Notes under the pieces: generated by a model | Databases searched by the model: none | What the model was told of the DNA's origin: nothing | Seen by the model: only the letters and a program-made list of their open reading frames with translations | Made by a program: the position numbers and the translations under genes | Source: Hirudo medicinalis | Taxonomy: Eukaryota > Annelida > Clitellata > Hirudinida > Hirudinidae | Length of the DNA stretch: 64,000 bases | NCBI GenBank assembly: GCA_011800805.1 | Contig: MPNW01000079.1 | Location: forward strand, 44,864-108,863 | Direction of reading: 5' to 3' | Shown: positions 13,640-26,700 of the stretch, piece by piece | How positions within the stretch are numbered: the stretch's first letter is position 1 | Layout of the letters: every line of letters starts with the position of its first letter

Positions 13640-16600
13640 ATGGATAAATCTCCTCCTGCTGGTTGCCGTCCGATTCCACAGTTTTTTCTTGAACCTGAGT
13701 CTTTTTCTACAAAAAAGGTAATTTATTGCAAGCATTTTAAACGTTTGTTTTGTTGGAGAAGACAAAGAATTTCTGCTAGACGTTACGCAACATTGTATGG
13801 CTCATTTTTTTAAATTTAGATAGTAGGCGTTATGCGTGACATTTACTTTTATAAAACTATCATTTATTTAAGGAATTTTGAGGCGATTATAAATTACTTA
13901 GTGAGATATTTTACAAAATTGCTCGTTTTTTATAATGTACATTGTACAGTATTGTTTAAAATGACACTGGGGTCAACAAGTGTGTAATGTTTTCTGTTGT
14001 CTTCACTTGGAACAAACAATCATCAAGCTTTTTATTCAATTCCCAAGAGTATTTGAAAAGCAGCCATTATTTATCGGAGACATTTAAAGTGGTTTACTAA
14101 GCTTAGAATTTCTTCAATTCTCAAGGAAAGAAATATGACTCCAAGAGATAGGGTACCCCCACCTCCAAAACCATCGGCTAGAAAACTTCTCTCAGTAAGC
14201 AAAGCATCTTCCAAGAAACTTATCTCACGGGCTCTTCCTGTTTCATTTAAATCAACTGAAACATCAATGAATACTCCATGTTATAATGAGTTGAAGAAAG
14301 AGTCTTATTTTAGCCAATGCTTTGAAATAATTTGCAAGCTTGGAGCAGGATCTTTTGGGGAGGTTGGGTTTGAAGATGGCATCACAATTATTTTAAATTT
14401 ACTAATATTATGAATTCACTTTAAAATGAATACTAGGTATTCAAAGTGAGAAGCAAAGATGATGGAAAGTTTTATGCAGTTAAGAAGTCTCGACAAAAGT
14501 TCAAAAACAGTGTTGATAGGTTTCTTGTTAACTTTTTTCATTAGCTTTAGTGATGGTTATGGAGCTGCTTTATTTTATTAAACAGTTGATTGGGGGTTTT
14601 AAAAGTGAATTTGTAATTTTTGTATTTTCATAATAAATGGAGATTATGTAGAATTTTTTAAATGGACTAAATTGAAATAAATTGAAAACCCAAGATATTT
14701 AAAAATTAAAATCAAAAGATTGGAAAAGTTGGAAGAAGTCAACAAACATGAAAAGCTTCCAGTGCATCGAAATTGTGTCAAGTTCATAAAGGCCTGGGAA
14801 GAGAAGTACAATTTGTACATTCAAACAGAACTCTGCAAAATGAGGTTTTTGAGATTTTGGGAAAAATTTGTTGAGCACCTCTGATATATTTATTAATAAA
14901 AAATTGATTTCAATAACAGTCGTGTTATCATGATTGTAGTGGTTTCTCATTTTAATGCAGCTTGAGTGCCTATGCAGACGAGCATCACAACATCGAAGAA
15001 ACATTTGTTTGGAATTGTCTGGTTGATCTTTTGATGGTAGATTTTCTTTTATGTGTTGCCCACTAATATCCTTGATTCTTAATGAATCACATTTTGAGTT
15101 TGGACTACTTTAATATTATTATATTAATTAAAAAGAATAGAATGCAAATTCTTATGCAGGCTTTACAAAATCTTCATGACCACAATCTCGTGCACATGGA
15201 TATCAAGCCAGAAAACATTTTTATATCAAAAGGTGATGTCTGCAAGTTGGGAGATTTTGGTCTGGTTCTTGATTTAAATAAGGTAAATACTTCTTTATAC
15301 ATTTTCATGCATGTGAAAATATGTAAGAAATCAATGATGTTGTAGTAATTTAAGTAAATAATAATATTTGACAAATGGAAATGATTTCATGCTGCAGAAC
15401 GTCATTGATGCTCAAGAGGGGGATCCGAAATATCTTGCCCCTGAGCTGCTGAAAGGAGTCTTTGGAAAGGCTGCTGACATATTTAGGTGATCCTGATGCT
15501 TCAGTTATTTTATTTTGAATTTATTATTTTATTTGCATAATTATTTCAGATTGATAAATAGGAAAACTTATCAGAATGAGATTATTAATTTGAATAAGAA
15601 ATTGTTATAATGCTGCTTCATTCCAAAGTTAAAGTTACAACATTAAAAATAAAGAAATATTTAATTAATCATGTGGATACGATTGCATGTTTCTTAGCCT
15701 GGGCATCACAATACTTGAGCTTGCATGTGACCTCGACCTTCCAAGAGGTGAGAGTCTGTGGCACCAACTCAGGAGTGGTCAGTTGCCAGAGGAATTTCTC
15801 GAAGGTCGATTTTTGAAATCAAAAGTTACAATACTTAAATTTTTATTTATCACTCTCCTGACAATATTTTATGTAAAAAATTAGGAAAATCAGAAGAATT
15901 AAAGCACATAATTAGGTGGATGATGTGTGCAGATCACAACCTGCGACCAAATGTCTATAAATTGTTGGAGCATGAGTTCATTAAAAAGGTTGGGCTATTG
16001 ACACATGTTTGTTGACATCTTTGTTAATCATTGGGGCAGTCCTTGCATTCTCTTTGTTAGCTCAAATTCTCATTTGACTCAAATGTTGTCAACTCTAAGC
16101 CTAAATCTATATCACAAATTCAATTTTATTACCAACTCAATGTTATTTTATTGCTTGATTTTCAAGGGATAATTCACTAAAATTATCTGAAATTCAATAG
16201 TTACTTTAAATATTATTAGATCTGGGAAGAGAGGATCCTACATCAAAATGATGAGGTAGGCAATAAATTAAACCTGTTCTAATTAACGGTTTCCCTGATA
16301 GTAAATGTCTCTGAATAATTAAATGAAAGTTCAATATTTTACTTTATATTTTATTGTTAATTTAGGAAGAAGAATTAATGCCTGCAGATAAACAATTTCA
16401 ATCAAAAACAGCTGAAGGTAGTATTAAGATCAAATGATCATAAGAATATTTATTTTATACTTATATTACATAGATTTAATTAAATTCAATTCTCGCATAA
16501 TAACGATCATACATTTTGCAGGTCCCACCAGTAAGATCTCAAGAGAGCTTCTGTCTGCATTTGATAATGCAGCCAATGATGAAATTAGAAAGAAATGTCC

Positions 16601-17688
16601 AGCCAGGTGATTGGTGATGCTCTGTGAAGATGATCTCAGATTCCGTTTCATTTATGATGACGTTAATTTTCCTATTTCAGTCCCTCCCTGTCTCCTAAAC
16701 ACACTCCTGTAAATGAGTGCTCTCCGCATTGGCACAGTCGAGCCAGTTCCTTGTCTTCTCTTTATGATCCAAAGTAAGTCCATGTCAAGAAAGAGATTTG
16801 TGATTTTAATAAAAATTTAGGGTTTTAGGTGTTTTGGGGATAATCCATTTATTTTGGCATTTTTGTAGACTTCTTACTAAGATGCACATTCTTATAGATT
16901 TAAATGTTCACTTTGTCCTTCAGAGAATTTATAGTGCAAGAGTATCAGACTAAAATACTAAGTAGCTCAGTTATGGCCAATTTTGGAAATAGGCTTTGAG
17001 CATTTTGTAACTACTGTAATTTAGTTGTCCATCCATTCTTTATTTAAATGCAGGATTTTAATTTTTCTTTGTTCTAATTAAATTTGAACTTCATTTGAAT
17101 TTATACTGAGTAACCAAAAGGAAAATGGAGACAGTTATTGATTATGTGGGATTTTATGATTGAGGAGATTGCCAGTTCATTTATTCACAAAGAGCATCCA
17201 ATTCATGTAATTCCTTGTTCAGATGAATTCATCAACAGAGAGAGCACAAATATAAATTTTAATTGTGTTTATCCGATCAGCAAACTCGGGTGCAGGAATT
17301 ATTTGAATAACATTTCATTTTGTTGATTGTGATCAGCTGTAAGTTCATGAAGGCCAATTATTACTTCTTTAAGTTCATGTATTTTCCAGCCATAAATGAG
17401 TTTATTTTGAAATGATTACTTTGCAGTGATCTTGAGAAAATTTGTCCAATAGCCCTGGTGTTTACTCCATCTGACGATGAATACCCCACGAAACGACTTG
17501 GCAGGGTCAGTGTTTTTTGGTGGTTGCTTTGTCAATGTGGTTTTTTTTATGTGGTTACTTATATGGTTACTAATGTGTAATTATTTTCTTTTTCAAAGAC
17601 TATTAGGGAGGAGTCATGTGGAGAAGATGACGAAGAAGATGAATATTATCGCAGTGGAAGTCCAGAAAGAAAAAAACTATCATTTTAA
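13640..17688 (+). CDS. PKMYT1: Membrane-associated-type Cdk1 inhibitory kinase (Myt1/PKMYT1-like)
   Basis: Wee1-family kinase that inhibits Cdk1-cyclin B. About 15 exons run from ATG 13640 to TAA 17686-17688. The N-terminus ([13 protein letters not shown], then [10 protein letters not shown]) resembles the Pro-rich lead of Myt1. Kinase features are the glycine loop [15 protein letters not shown], the ATP lysine in YAVKKSR, the catalytic loop [13 protein letters not shown] in [11 protein letters not shown], and [12 protein letters not shown], where the EGD motif is typical of Wee1/Myt1. These are followed by [19 protein letters not shown] and LPEEF. The tail has SP sites ([10 protein letters not shown]) and an acidic end. 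I see no hydrophobic segment after the kinase domain, although vertebrate and fly Myt1 carry a transmembrane stretch there; an unread exon remains possible. Nuclear Wee1 is the alternative, but the catalytic loop and substrate region favour Myt1. Confidence 0.88.
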
Positions 17689-19219
17689 CCTTTATGTAGC
17701 AATGCATGATTGGTTTTAATTATGCTAACTAACTTTAAACATTCTGTGTTTATGAGTAAAAGTTGTTTGACAGTTGTTATTTGGATTGCCAAATTTTTTG
17801 ATTTTAAGTGCCATTTAACATGAAAAGAAAACTTCTATTGTAAATAGGATGCAAGTACCTTATGAAGAATTCATTTAATGACGAAGTTTTCCTTGCATTC
17901 CTTATGGACATGACCAGACAATATCAATCTTTTGTTATGAAATGTTTGATCATGATCAAATACATTATTATCTCTTAGGCCATGTTTTGCCAGTACAAGA
18001 GCATTTGAGACTTGTAGCTACACGGCATCTTTTTATAACATTGTTTTTATGGCCGGCTGATTAAAAAGGTCTACAAACGTCAAATCATGATGTAAAAATG
18101 CGATTTGCAGATCAAATTTATTGTAACACTAGGCAAGTTTTCCCTAGGAGAGCTAATAAGTTTATTTGAGTTTTATTTGAGCAGTTGCTTTGCTGCTGCC
18201 ATGTTTACTTGTCATTGGAAGTGTTTCTGTTTCAATCCCGGAGTAGATAGGCACATCTCATGCCCCAATCTTTATGGTGGGCTTGTTTTCTGCATTTTCT
18301 TTTTGCTCTGCTCAGTTACTCTCTCATCATCCTTGAAGTCATTCTTGGAGTTATCTATATTTTCAGAATGGGTCTATATAAAATGATACCACAATCTCCT
18401 TGATAGAAAATAGCTGAAGAATGAAAACCACCCTCTGGTTGAGCATTAATCGTGGTGCATTCAACAGGTTCAATAGTTAGTTCACTGGTATCAAAAGCCA
18501 TTTCTGTTTTTGTCAAGGATGGTAAATGTTTTTGAAACTTTCGAAAAGGGCCTCAACTAATTGGTTGGTGCCTGCTGTGATGCGGAATTCCCTTCTAAAG
18601 TCTATATATTTTTATATATTATAAAATTATATAAAGTCTATATGTATATAAGTTTACATATGTCATTACACATTTCAGGGCAGGCGGACCAATGTGGATC
18701 AATTACATGTGATAGTATCTTTTCGTAGAAATAACACCTATGGAATCCCAGGTCGACCTTTGATTTCCACTTTTGAAACCAATTGAATATGGACCAAAAA
18801 TGCTTACAATGACTAAATAAGTATTTGCTTGATGGTCAATTGCGAAATTGTTTTAGAGAGCTTGGCAACACGAGAAAGATTTGCTGTTAATCAATTATAT
18901 TTTGGTCAAAAGAAATCCAAAGAAAAAAAAATCAACTTTCAAACTAACATTTTAAAAATACAATTTCTTAGCATTGATTTAATGACTCAATTTTCTCACA
19001 AAAATATTAGCAAGTTAGCATAATCAAGTTACTTTTTAAAATTTACAAATTATTTGATTCATTTAATTTTTTGAGACACTCAGATGCTTAATAAATATAA
19101 GTACTAGGGAACCAAATGAATAATTGGACAAACTCTAATCAAACCAAATTCAAGTCAGTTATTGAAATAGAACATATTGTAATTTCTGTCATCAAAAGCA
19201 TCCAATTCAAGGAGCCACT
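17689..19219. other. Region between convergent 3' ends of the Myt1-like and radial-spoke genes
   Basis: No conserved coding exon, RNA gene or mobile element is recognised. It must contain both 3' untranslated regions. The sequence is AT-rich with a short TATATA-rich run near 18605-18660. Open frames such as 18105-18386 show no family features. Confidence 0.45.
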
Positions 19220-22200
19220 TTAGTTTTCATCATTACCTTCATCTTCATCTTTGTCCTCATCTTCTTCATTTCCAACTTCATCCCTCTCATCTTCTTCTAG
19301 CTCCTCCTCCTCCTCATCATCATCTTCCTCCTCCTCCTCCTCCTCATTTTCATCCATTTCCCTTGGAAATTCCTCTTCAACCGTTGGATCATTTATTTCA
19401 ACCAGGTCTGGTCCAGCAGCATACTCAGTGGCCAGAAAGATAGGCATGGGAGGGTTATAACCATGAATGGAGTTTTTGACCCCCCATCCAACATAAATGT
19501 TTTCAAATGATCTGGTTCAATATGAAAACCAGTGCAATAACAAAAAATAATGGGAAAATCACAAAAAGTTACTTACTCCCCTGTAAATAAAGCATGTGCT
19601 CCAACCCACAAGTTGGAGTGGACTGCAACAATGCCCTCATTGGGCGAAACGATGGAGGGAAGTTCAATCGTCCATGGTGCTAGGCCATGAATTTTATTGT
19701 CCTCACTCAGAGATGTCAGAAGTGGAGGACCAACTTCTGGGACAAGCTGTTCTTTTGTTACTTCTTCCTCCTCCTCCTCTTCTTCTTCTTCCTCCGCTTC
19801 TGCCGTTGGATTCCACCAAGAACAACGGCCCTTTTCATTGTAACAATAAATTTAACTACACTAAAACACTTTTAATTCACCTTAATCAATAGACAACCAA
19901 AATGATTACAATGGTTCTAATTACCTGAGGAAGAATATATTCTATGTGATGCACCCAACCACCAAGAGACATTTTGAAAAGATCCTTCATAGTTGGGGGC
20001 TCATAATCAGGATTTTTTGTTATCTCTCCGGGCATCTCTTCTTCGCTTTCCCCCAACACATAGAAGTCTAAAGGACTGATGTGAGTGGCTGCCGAAATCC
20101 GAGCAATCTGAGCTCTTAGGTAATTTATTTCATCGCCAGGAAAAGGAGGGTAACTTATGACCTGTCAGGAGACAATGTTTGGCCATGTTTAAGTCACCTA
20201 TTCTAATGAGGCTTTGTTGGAGATTTATGTCCATTCTTTGAAGATATTCATACCATTTTCCAAAATTAAAATAATATAAAATGTAATATTTTAATGCATG
20301 GCATGACGCTGTGGGGTCATCCAATTTAACCTTCACTTTAAAGTAAATCCATTGAAATACAACAATTAATTAAAATATTACTGACCAGATTAGTTTAAAC
20401 AATAATGGATAAATTGCTTATATTAAAAATATAGTATTTACAGGTGCATCAAGTCTTCCAGTGAACATTTTGGTGATCTTTTGTGCAGTGCTTATTTCCT
20501 TTGGAGTAACATTTGGCAGTTTGGTCCAGAATTTACCTGGATCATTGCAGACGTAATAAACTTTTTTGTTTGTGCCTGTTCCAGGCTCTTCTGCAGGCAC
20601 TTCAGGTGGTGGTTTGTAAGTTATTTTTGGTAGAGTTAGCTCCTCTAAAGTTGTAAAACTATGATCACTGAATCCTGCATTATTAACAATTCAGCTCCAA
20701 CAGATAATAACTCTTACCTTCTTCTTCGCCTTCCTCTTCAATTTCTACTACTTCCTGCTGGAATTTTAAATCAAATATTTAAATATTATAAGAAAATGAA
20801 ATTAAAGTTCACACTATTTGATTAACATGCAATAAATAATTTAATAAAATGTATACATGGAATCATTTTTCCATTTGTAAATCAAATGCTACTATTTGAG
20901 AGAAGAATGAATCTATCCATTTAATAGTTTCTCTTAAATCAACATTTAGAGTGACATGATTTTAGAACAAAATGCTTGAAACCATTCATTCTATCTACTT
21001 TGTTAGCAAAGTTATTCTCACTCCAATACTTTCAATTGAGTCACACTTTTAGCATCACATATTAATTAAATTTTGAATTATAACTGTTATTCCTTAAATT
21101 ATATTTCAACATGCGTGCAGGTTGGCCGAATGGGTTGCGTTCCTGCATGCGGTCGTAATAGCAACAGTNCAGCCTGCACCGCCAGGGAGCGCCCTCGGGT
21201 AGGGGCGCTATATAAATGGTAGATCGATTAAAGTGCCTTCACATCCCATTGGGATACAAAAGGCACTCAAAATATCGGCTAAATATACACAAATACATTA
21301 AAAAAACATCAACCTGTTCATCCTCAGCTTCCTCCTCTTCTTCCTCATCTTCTTCATCACCTAAACCACTATCTGCCTCAACAATGATATAATTTTGCTC
21401 CAGACCAAAAATCTTTCCCCAAAACCTGCCACCTTCAACTGATTTCTCGGCAATAAGACTCTTCATAGCAAGAAAAATCTTAAACAGCTCTTCCTTGCTC
21501 AGTCCAGTTCCTGCTTGTTCAAAATAGTAACTGCTTGCCATTAGATCTCCAATTCGAGCCTGCCCTTCTTCACCCTCCACCTCTTCCTCATTTTCTGGAA
21601 CCTAAAATAATTTTATTTTGAACATATCAGAAGTTTTTTAAATTGTTGAAACTTGCACAAGGAGTCACCTTAAAGATTTTCTTCTGAATTTGTGCAAGAG
21701 TTGTTTGAGTATCAATTTCAGATTGTGACAGTGATTCATCAGATTCAGAGGTCATTTTTTTCTTGGCTTCAAGACTCAAAGCCTCAAAAATGTCCACAGC
21801 TTCTCGAGGTCGATAGTCAAAAATATTGATTAATACCTTTGCCAGATGATCATACCTGAACCACATGAAAAGTTAAGTTAAGCTGATATAATCCACATAA
21901 TTAATTCAATTCATAGTGTTGTTAATAGTGTTGTCAGGCAATTAATTAACGTTATTCAAAATATTTTTTAATTAATTATAATTAAAATTAATTCTATTGA
22001 ATTAAACAGAATCAGCTAAGAGCTTTAAGATGTCAACTAAGGCTTCACCAATATATTTAGACTTAGATTTTGCTAAACTTGATTAAGTAACACATGGCAA
22101 AATCAATGAGAACATATTGAATAACTTCTTAGTATTTAGATAGCTTATTGACTTATTTTATTAAGGACGATGTAAATGTTAAACAGAACGACATTAACAT

Positions 22201-22395
22201 CTTATTCTTTGAAAGATAATTTTTTGCGTTTTGAAGCTCATCTTCGCCTTCAATTAACTCGAGTAACTCTTCATCTTTTTCTTCTTCAACATCTTCCTCT
22301 TCTTCGTCTTCTCCCTGACTTTCCTCTAATTCGTTTTCATCTACTGTTTTGAAAAACGAATCCCTAAACTCGAATTCTGAAAGACCTGAAGTCAT
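19220..22395 (-). CDS. RSPH4A: Radial spoke head protein 4/6 homologue
   Basis: Component of the radial spoke head of 9+2 motile cilia. About eight exons run from ATG 22395 to TAA 19220. The first exon is an acidic leader ([14 protein letters not shown], then Glu/Asp-rich). It is followed by the RSP4/6 domain: [169 protein letters not shown] and [11 protein letters not shown]. The C-terminus is a long Glu/Asp tract encoded by imperfect CTC/CTT/TCA triplets on the plus strand. The first donor/acceptor pair (exon ending near 22203, next starting near 21857) joins in frame. Vertebrates have two paralogues (RSPH4A and RSPH6A); this looks like the single invertebrate form. A SINE lies in the intron near 21112-21238. 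Confidence 0.92.
21112..21238 (+). mobile_element. tRNA-derived SINE, copy 1
   Basis: The element starts with an A-box-like TTGGCCGAATGGG and ends with CCAGGGAGCGCCCTC, then GGGGCGCTATATAAATGG and TAGATCGATTAAA. One base inside is undetermined (N at 21169), and the B-box region appears shortened compared with copy 3. It lies in an intron of the radial-spoke gene on the opposite strand. Confidence 0.75.
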
Positions 22396-22734
22396 GAGAG
22401 CAAATTAACTTTCTGGTAATTTATTTTGCACTTTAATAATTCTTCCAAATCCTTTCAGTTTCAACAAGTTGATAGCACAAGTTTTAAATTTTGAGCTTAG
22501 CAGCAGAAAGCAACCACTTCACGAATGTGTTTACTGGTTTTCGAGTATCCTTGGTAACCATATCGTGAAGAATAATAACCTGTTAGACATCAAATTATTA
22601 ATTAATAATTAATGCTAAACCAAATTGGATTTTTATTGAATTTGATATCCTTACTTTCTTTTGCATTTTTTCGCATTTCACTCTGTTTTTCATTTAGAAT
22701 AATAATGATAGTGAGTCAAAATACGTATGTTCCA

Positions 22735-22890
22735 ACGGAACCCTTCAAAACTGAGGAAGACTCTTAAAGGAGTGTGAAATCCGGTTGAACTAGCATTGGT
22801 TATTGAAAGGTGTAATCTGGGACAACAACCTAACAACGTTGATGGACCTGCCATCCAGCGTCTCTCGTCGAGCTTATAATTTAGCATGGG
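22735..22890 (-). mobile_element. Degenerate LINE fragment (end of reverse transcriptase ORF)
   Basis: The minus-strand frame reads DGRSINVV..F..ISHSFKSLP with an internal stop, resembling the C-terminal tail of CR1/L2/RTE-type reverse transcriptases. It aligns almost without gaps to 49490-49690, most clearly over GATGGACCTG and CCAGCG. It lies upstream of the radial-spoke and kinesin genes. The family is not determined. Confidence 0.5.
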
Positions 22891-23154
22891 AGCCTCTGAC
22901 TGATTGGATCTCCAAATAAATCTAGAGCCCTCTCATTGTTGGTCTTCCATTCTTTTATTCCCCTAAGTGTTGTTTTTTAATTTAATAATTTTTAAACAGC
23001 TCTATTAAGAATGCGAGAAGCACTGTGCCAGAAAATTCTCTATTGGATTCAATTCGAAAATGCTATTTAACTTGAAAATACTTTTATAATCTTTTGAAAT
23101 TTTTGAGTAAGTATCAGTTAAAGTTTAAATGGGCATTTGATTATGCCCATCCAC

Positions 23155-23332
23155 ACTATGTGGGGTGCAAGTTGGTTCAGAGGGTAGAGTTCCTGCGAAC
23201 GACGGTAAAAGCAACAGTCGTTACGTGTCGTGTTCGAAACGCAAGTTGCACCGCCACAAGGCGCCCCTGGGAGCCGGCGCTATATAAATGGTCTAAGAGC
23301 TCCTGACGCTCACGCTTATGGTGCTATATAAA
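23155..23332 (+). mobile_element. tRNA-derived SINE, copy 2
   Basis: This copy has an A-box-like TTGGTTCAGAGGGTAGAG and a B-box-like GTGTTCGAAACGC, then CACCGCCACAAGGCGCC and GGCGCTATATAAATGG. The last motif recurs at 23319-23332 as GTGCTATATAAAT, so the tail is duplicated. It lies between the divergent radial-spoke and kinesin genes. Confidence 0.75.
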
Positions 23333-23709
23333 TAAACATACGTACATGTTAGTAAAAGTAACTTAGTATGAATAGCAATCGGATTCGAATAATATAACAG
23401 CAATATAACAGCAATAACAATCTTGTTGACGCTTCATCGTTCCTTCTGGAAGGTAGAATCACCATAGCGACGTAGAAACACACATTGTCATTTCCAAGTG
23501 ACAGTGATACCAATTGTTGAATTATTGCAATTAATTCTGCAGATTGTCAAGTAAGAAATATCCGACCATAATGTCGCGATAATATAATTGAATTATTTTC
23601 ATTTTGATAAGTAAACATTGACAATTCAAGTTTTATCGTGTGATAGCAAATAAAAAGTAATTGTGATCCAATGGCTGAGGTTGATGTTTGAAAATCCTCC
23701 AATTTAGTT

Positions 23710-26700
23710 ATGGGCAGTTCGGCAAGCTCGGCAAAAAGTTCTTTTGATAAAAAGGACAAAGTCAGTGAAGTGTCTCTCGTCGATTCAGCCAGGAAAAACA
23801 AATTTGAAGCCCCACAATACGAAGTAAAACGTTGTGTCTATTGTATTGGGATTTCAAGCTTTACACTTACAATAATTCATTCTGAATTGCAATGCTTATA
23901 AAAAAAAATATTGATGCAGAACACAGATGAAATAATTTGGGAGACATTTTATCATCGGAATGGAGAAACTTATGTTTGCATGTACCAATCCGGTGAAAGA
24001 TATGTTCTCAACATATCGACGAAGGTGATACTTCATTAAAAATAAAATAAAATAATTAGGCAAAAGAATTTGCAATTTATTAATTGTATGAAATGATGTT
24101 CATTGTAGGAGAAACACGATTTTCCAAAGAAATGGTACAATGAGGGTTTGCTTGTAACGGAGGATTCAAAGTTTATGGCATAAGAATATTTTTATTTACA
24201 ATAGTATAAAGTTATAAATAATATATTACAAAATATTACTCTTATTTCCTTCTAAGGAAGAGAGGATGTCAAGAAGTAACGAGGAAAACAGTTCAGAAGA
24301 TGATAAATCTGGTTTCATAAATCATCCCACAAAAGGAAGGCTTCAAACTTACATGACCGAGGTATTTAACAGCTAAAAATGGCCAAAATATAAAATACAA
24401 CATAATGTATAAAGTCTTTTTGCTGAAATTAACTTTCAACTCAGGAAAAGCAGTACGTCCATTCCTATTTCGACGAAAATTTAGGAACCTGGGTGAGGCT
24501 TCCTATGTCCTGGGAGCTCTTGTCGACGACTACAAAGAACCTCATGAAGCCAATTCAGGTTGGGTATAATCCCCTAAAACATTTAAAAGTATGTTTTCTT
24601 GCAGATCTATCATAAAAAATTTTTTAATGACCTTCCAAAAGGAATTAATTCCACAATTAAAATGGTTATAGTCGTAAGTATAATTTATTAGTGTTTAGGC
24701 ATCCTGAAATAGCAGACTATTCGTATTACTTGATTAATTTTGATATATTAAAATGTAATCTTGCTATTGAATAACTGGTATTAAGGTACATTAAACAATT
24801 AATCCGAGTTGTAGAGTGAAATAGCTTGGTATTGACAGAAAATTGACCAAGTTTATCAAGAAATGAGACTTTAGTCCAATTAATTAAAACTGACAGTACT
24901 CGGTCTATTAAAGACTAGTTATAATCATCTGGTTTTAATGACCGTCAATGTATACTAAGTTTATCTTAAAAAGCATTGATGAAACAAAATTGACGATTAA
25001 CAAGCAACAAACCCCGCAGGAAACTCTTCCAAACTGGGATGACGAGTACGATATTTTGGCCTCATTGAGAAGCCACAACTACAACTCAGATCTTTGCATC
25101 TCAACCTTTTTTTCCTGGGGAGACATGAGTGAGTTCGCATCTTATTGTTGGCCGATTGTTTGTATGTCATTCTATTACCAGGCACCTGGTACAACGGCAG
25201 CAGAAAGAGAAGGAATTCTGAAAATTTAATGGAACAACTTAATTCGAAGTTCTGCTCAATGGTACAGCTTTAATTATGAAATTGTAATAAATTAGAAAGA
25301 AATAGGATGAATACTTGTGGACAAATTTCGTTGCTTTTTTTAATTTTTCGCAAAAAGGCTTTCCTCAAACATTAAATTCCATTGTTTTATTTATTAATGA
25401 TAATTTATTAATTAGTGGATGACAATAAATGTTAATTTGTTAACTAAATAACATTTCAAGGAAGAAAATCTTGTTAAACAAAGGCAAATGTTAAATGAAG
25501 AGAAAAGTTTTAAAGAAGAAGCCGAAATAAAAGTAAGATGCTTCTGAACTTTGGAAGGTCATTTTCCAATGTGAATTAAACGTTAATTTCATTAGTTGAA
25601 ACAAATGCTAGGATATTACTTTGATTGCACTGCTCCCTTAAGAATTTTGAATTAAGTTGATAAGTTAATATAGTGATTGGCAAAATGATAAATCGCCTAT
25701 CAATTTTTAATGCATAAACCAAAATTAACCAAGAAAATGGTCAATACACAGACCTTAGTCTTCTTAACCACTATAAATAATTATATGTTATGTTACGAAA
25801 TTCAAGTCAAGAAACTTTATAGGGACAACGTGCAAAGGGAGGTTATTTGGAGGAGGGGGGAGAGGAAGACAACGGCCCCATCCCCAGACTTTTGGCTGGA
25901 AGCAAACAAAAAACTACATCTCTTTAAGTTGTGCGAGGGTTTGCCTCCCCCCACCCCTGGCAAAAGCTTAAATGACGTCCCTGCCACACGCATTCTATAT
26001 TCAAATATGCTTTCATTGAAAATCATAGATTAGAGTTATATTTGATAAAACTAAAGGTTTGTGCTTTGCAAGAAGCATTGATTGATCTGAAAGCTCAACA
26101 TCAAACTCTTCAAGTGAAGTGTGAGACCTTGCAAAAAAGCAGACCAAAGACAGCCATAGATAAGAAGGTACATAAAAGCTTAGTGCATCACATAAAAGGG
26201 CATGAACCTGAATATCTGAATATTTCTAAATTCAATTATTCACAATTTTAAAAGGGAAGTTGCAAAGTTAATAAAGCAGCACTGGTAAACTTAGAATCTT
26301 CGGTTGAAATGCTTCGGAGGAATCAAATGCAGATAGCAGAAGATTTCGACTCTGTGATGAAGGAATTGAGCGGAAGATTATCTGAGGTACAATTCATAAT
26401 TTCAGAATAGCCTTACTCACAATGGTTGATTTATTCGTAAAGGTCTTTTCCAAAGCGTCAGAATTGAAACTATACGACTTAGATCTGTCAAGCGAGCTAT
26501 CGAATATGAAAACGCTTTACAGGAAAGAAACTCTGCAGAGGAAACTTTTATATAACCAGGTTTAATTTCCGCATAAATTCTACTCAACTACTTCTTTTCT
26601 ATCAGCTTATCGATGTCCTTATTTTCCAGCTGCAAGAACTGAAGGGAAACATCAGAGTGTTTTGCAGGTGCAGAGAAGATAATCGAGTCACAAATTGCCT

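Noticed and set aside
19251..19460. Open frame of poly-Ser on the plus strand
   Set aside because: It is the antisense shadow of the Glu/Asp-rich C-terminal exon of the radial-spoke gene, which is supported by conserved sequence on the minus strand.
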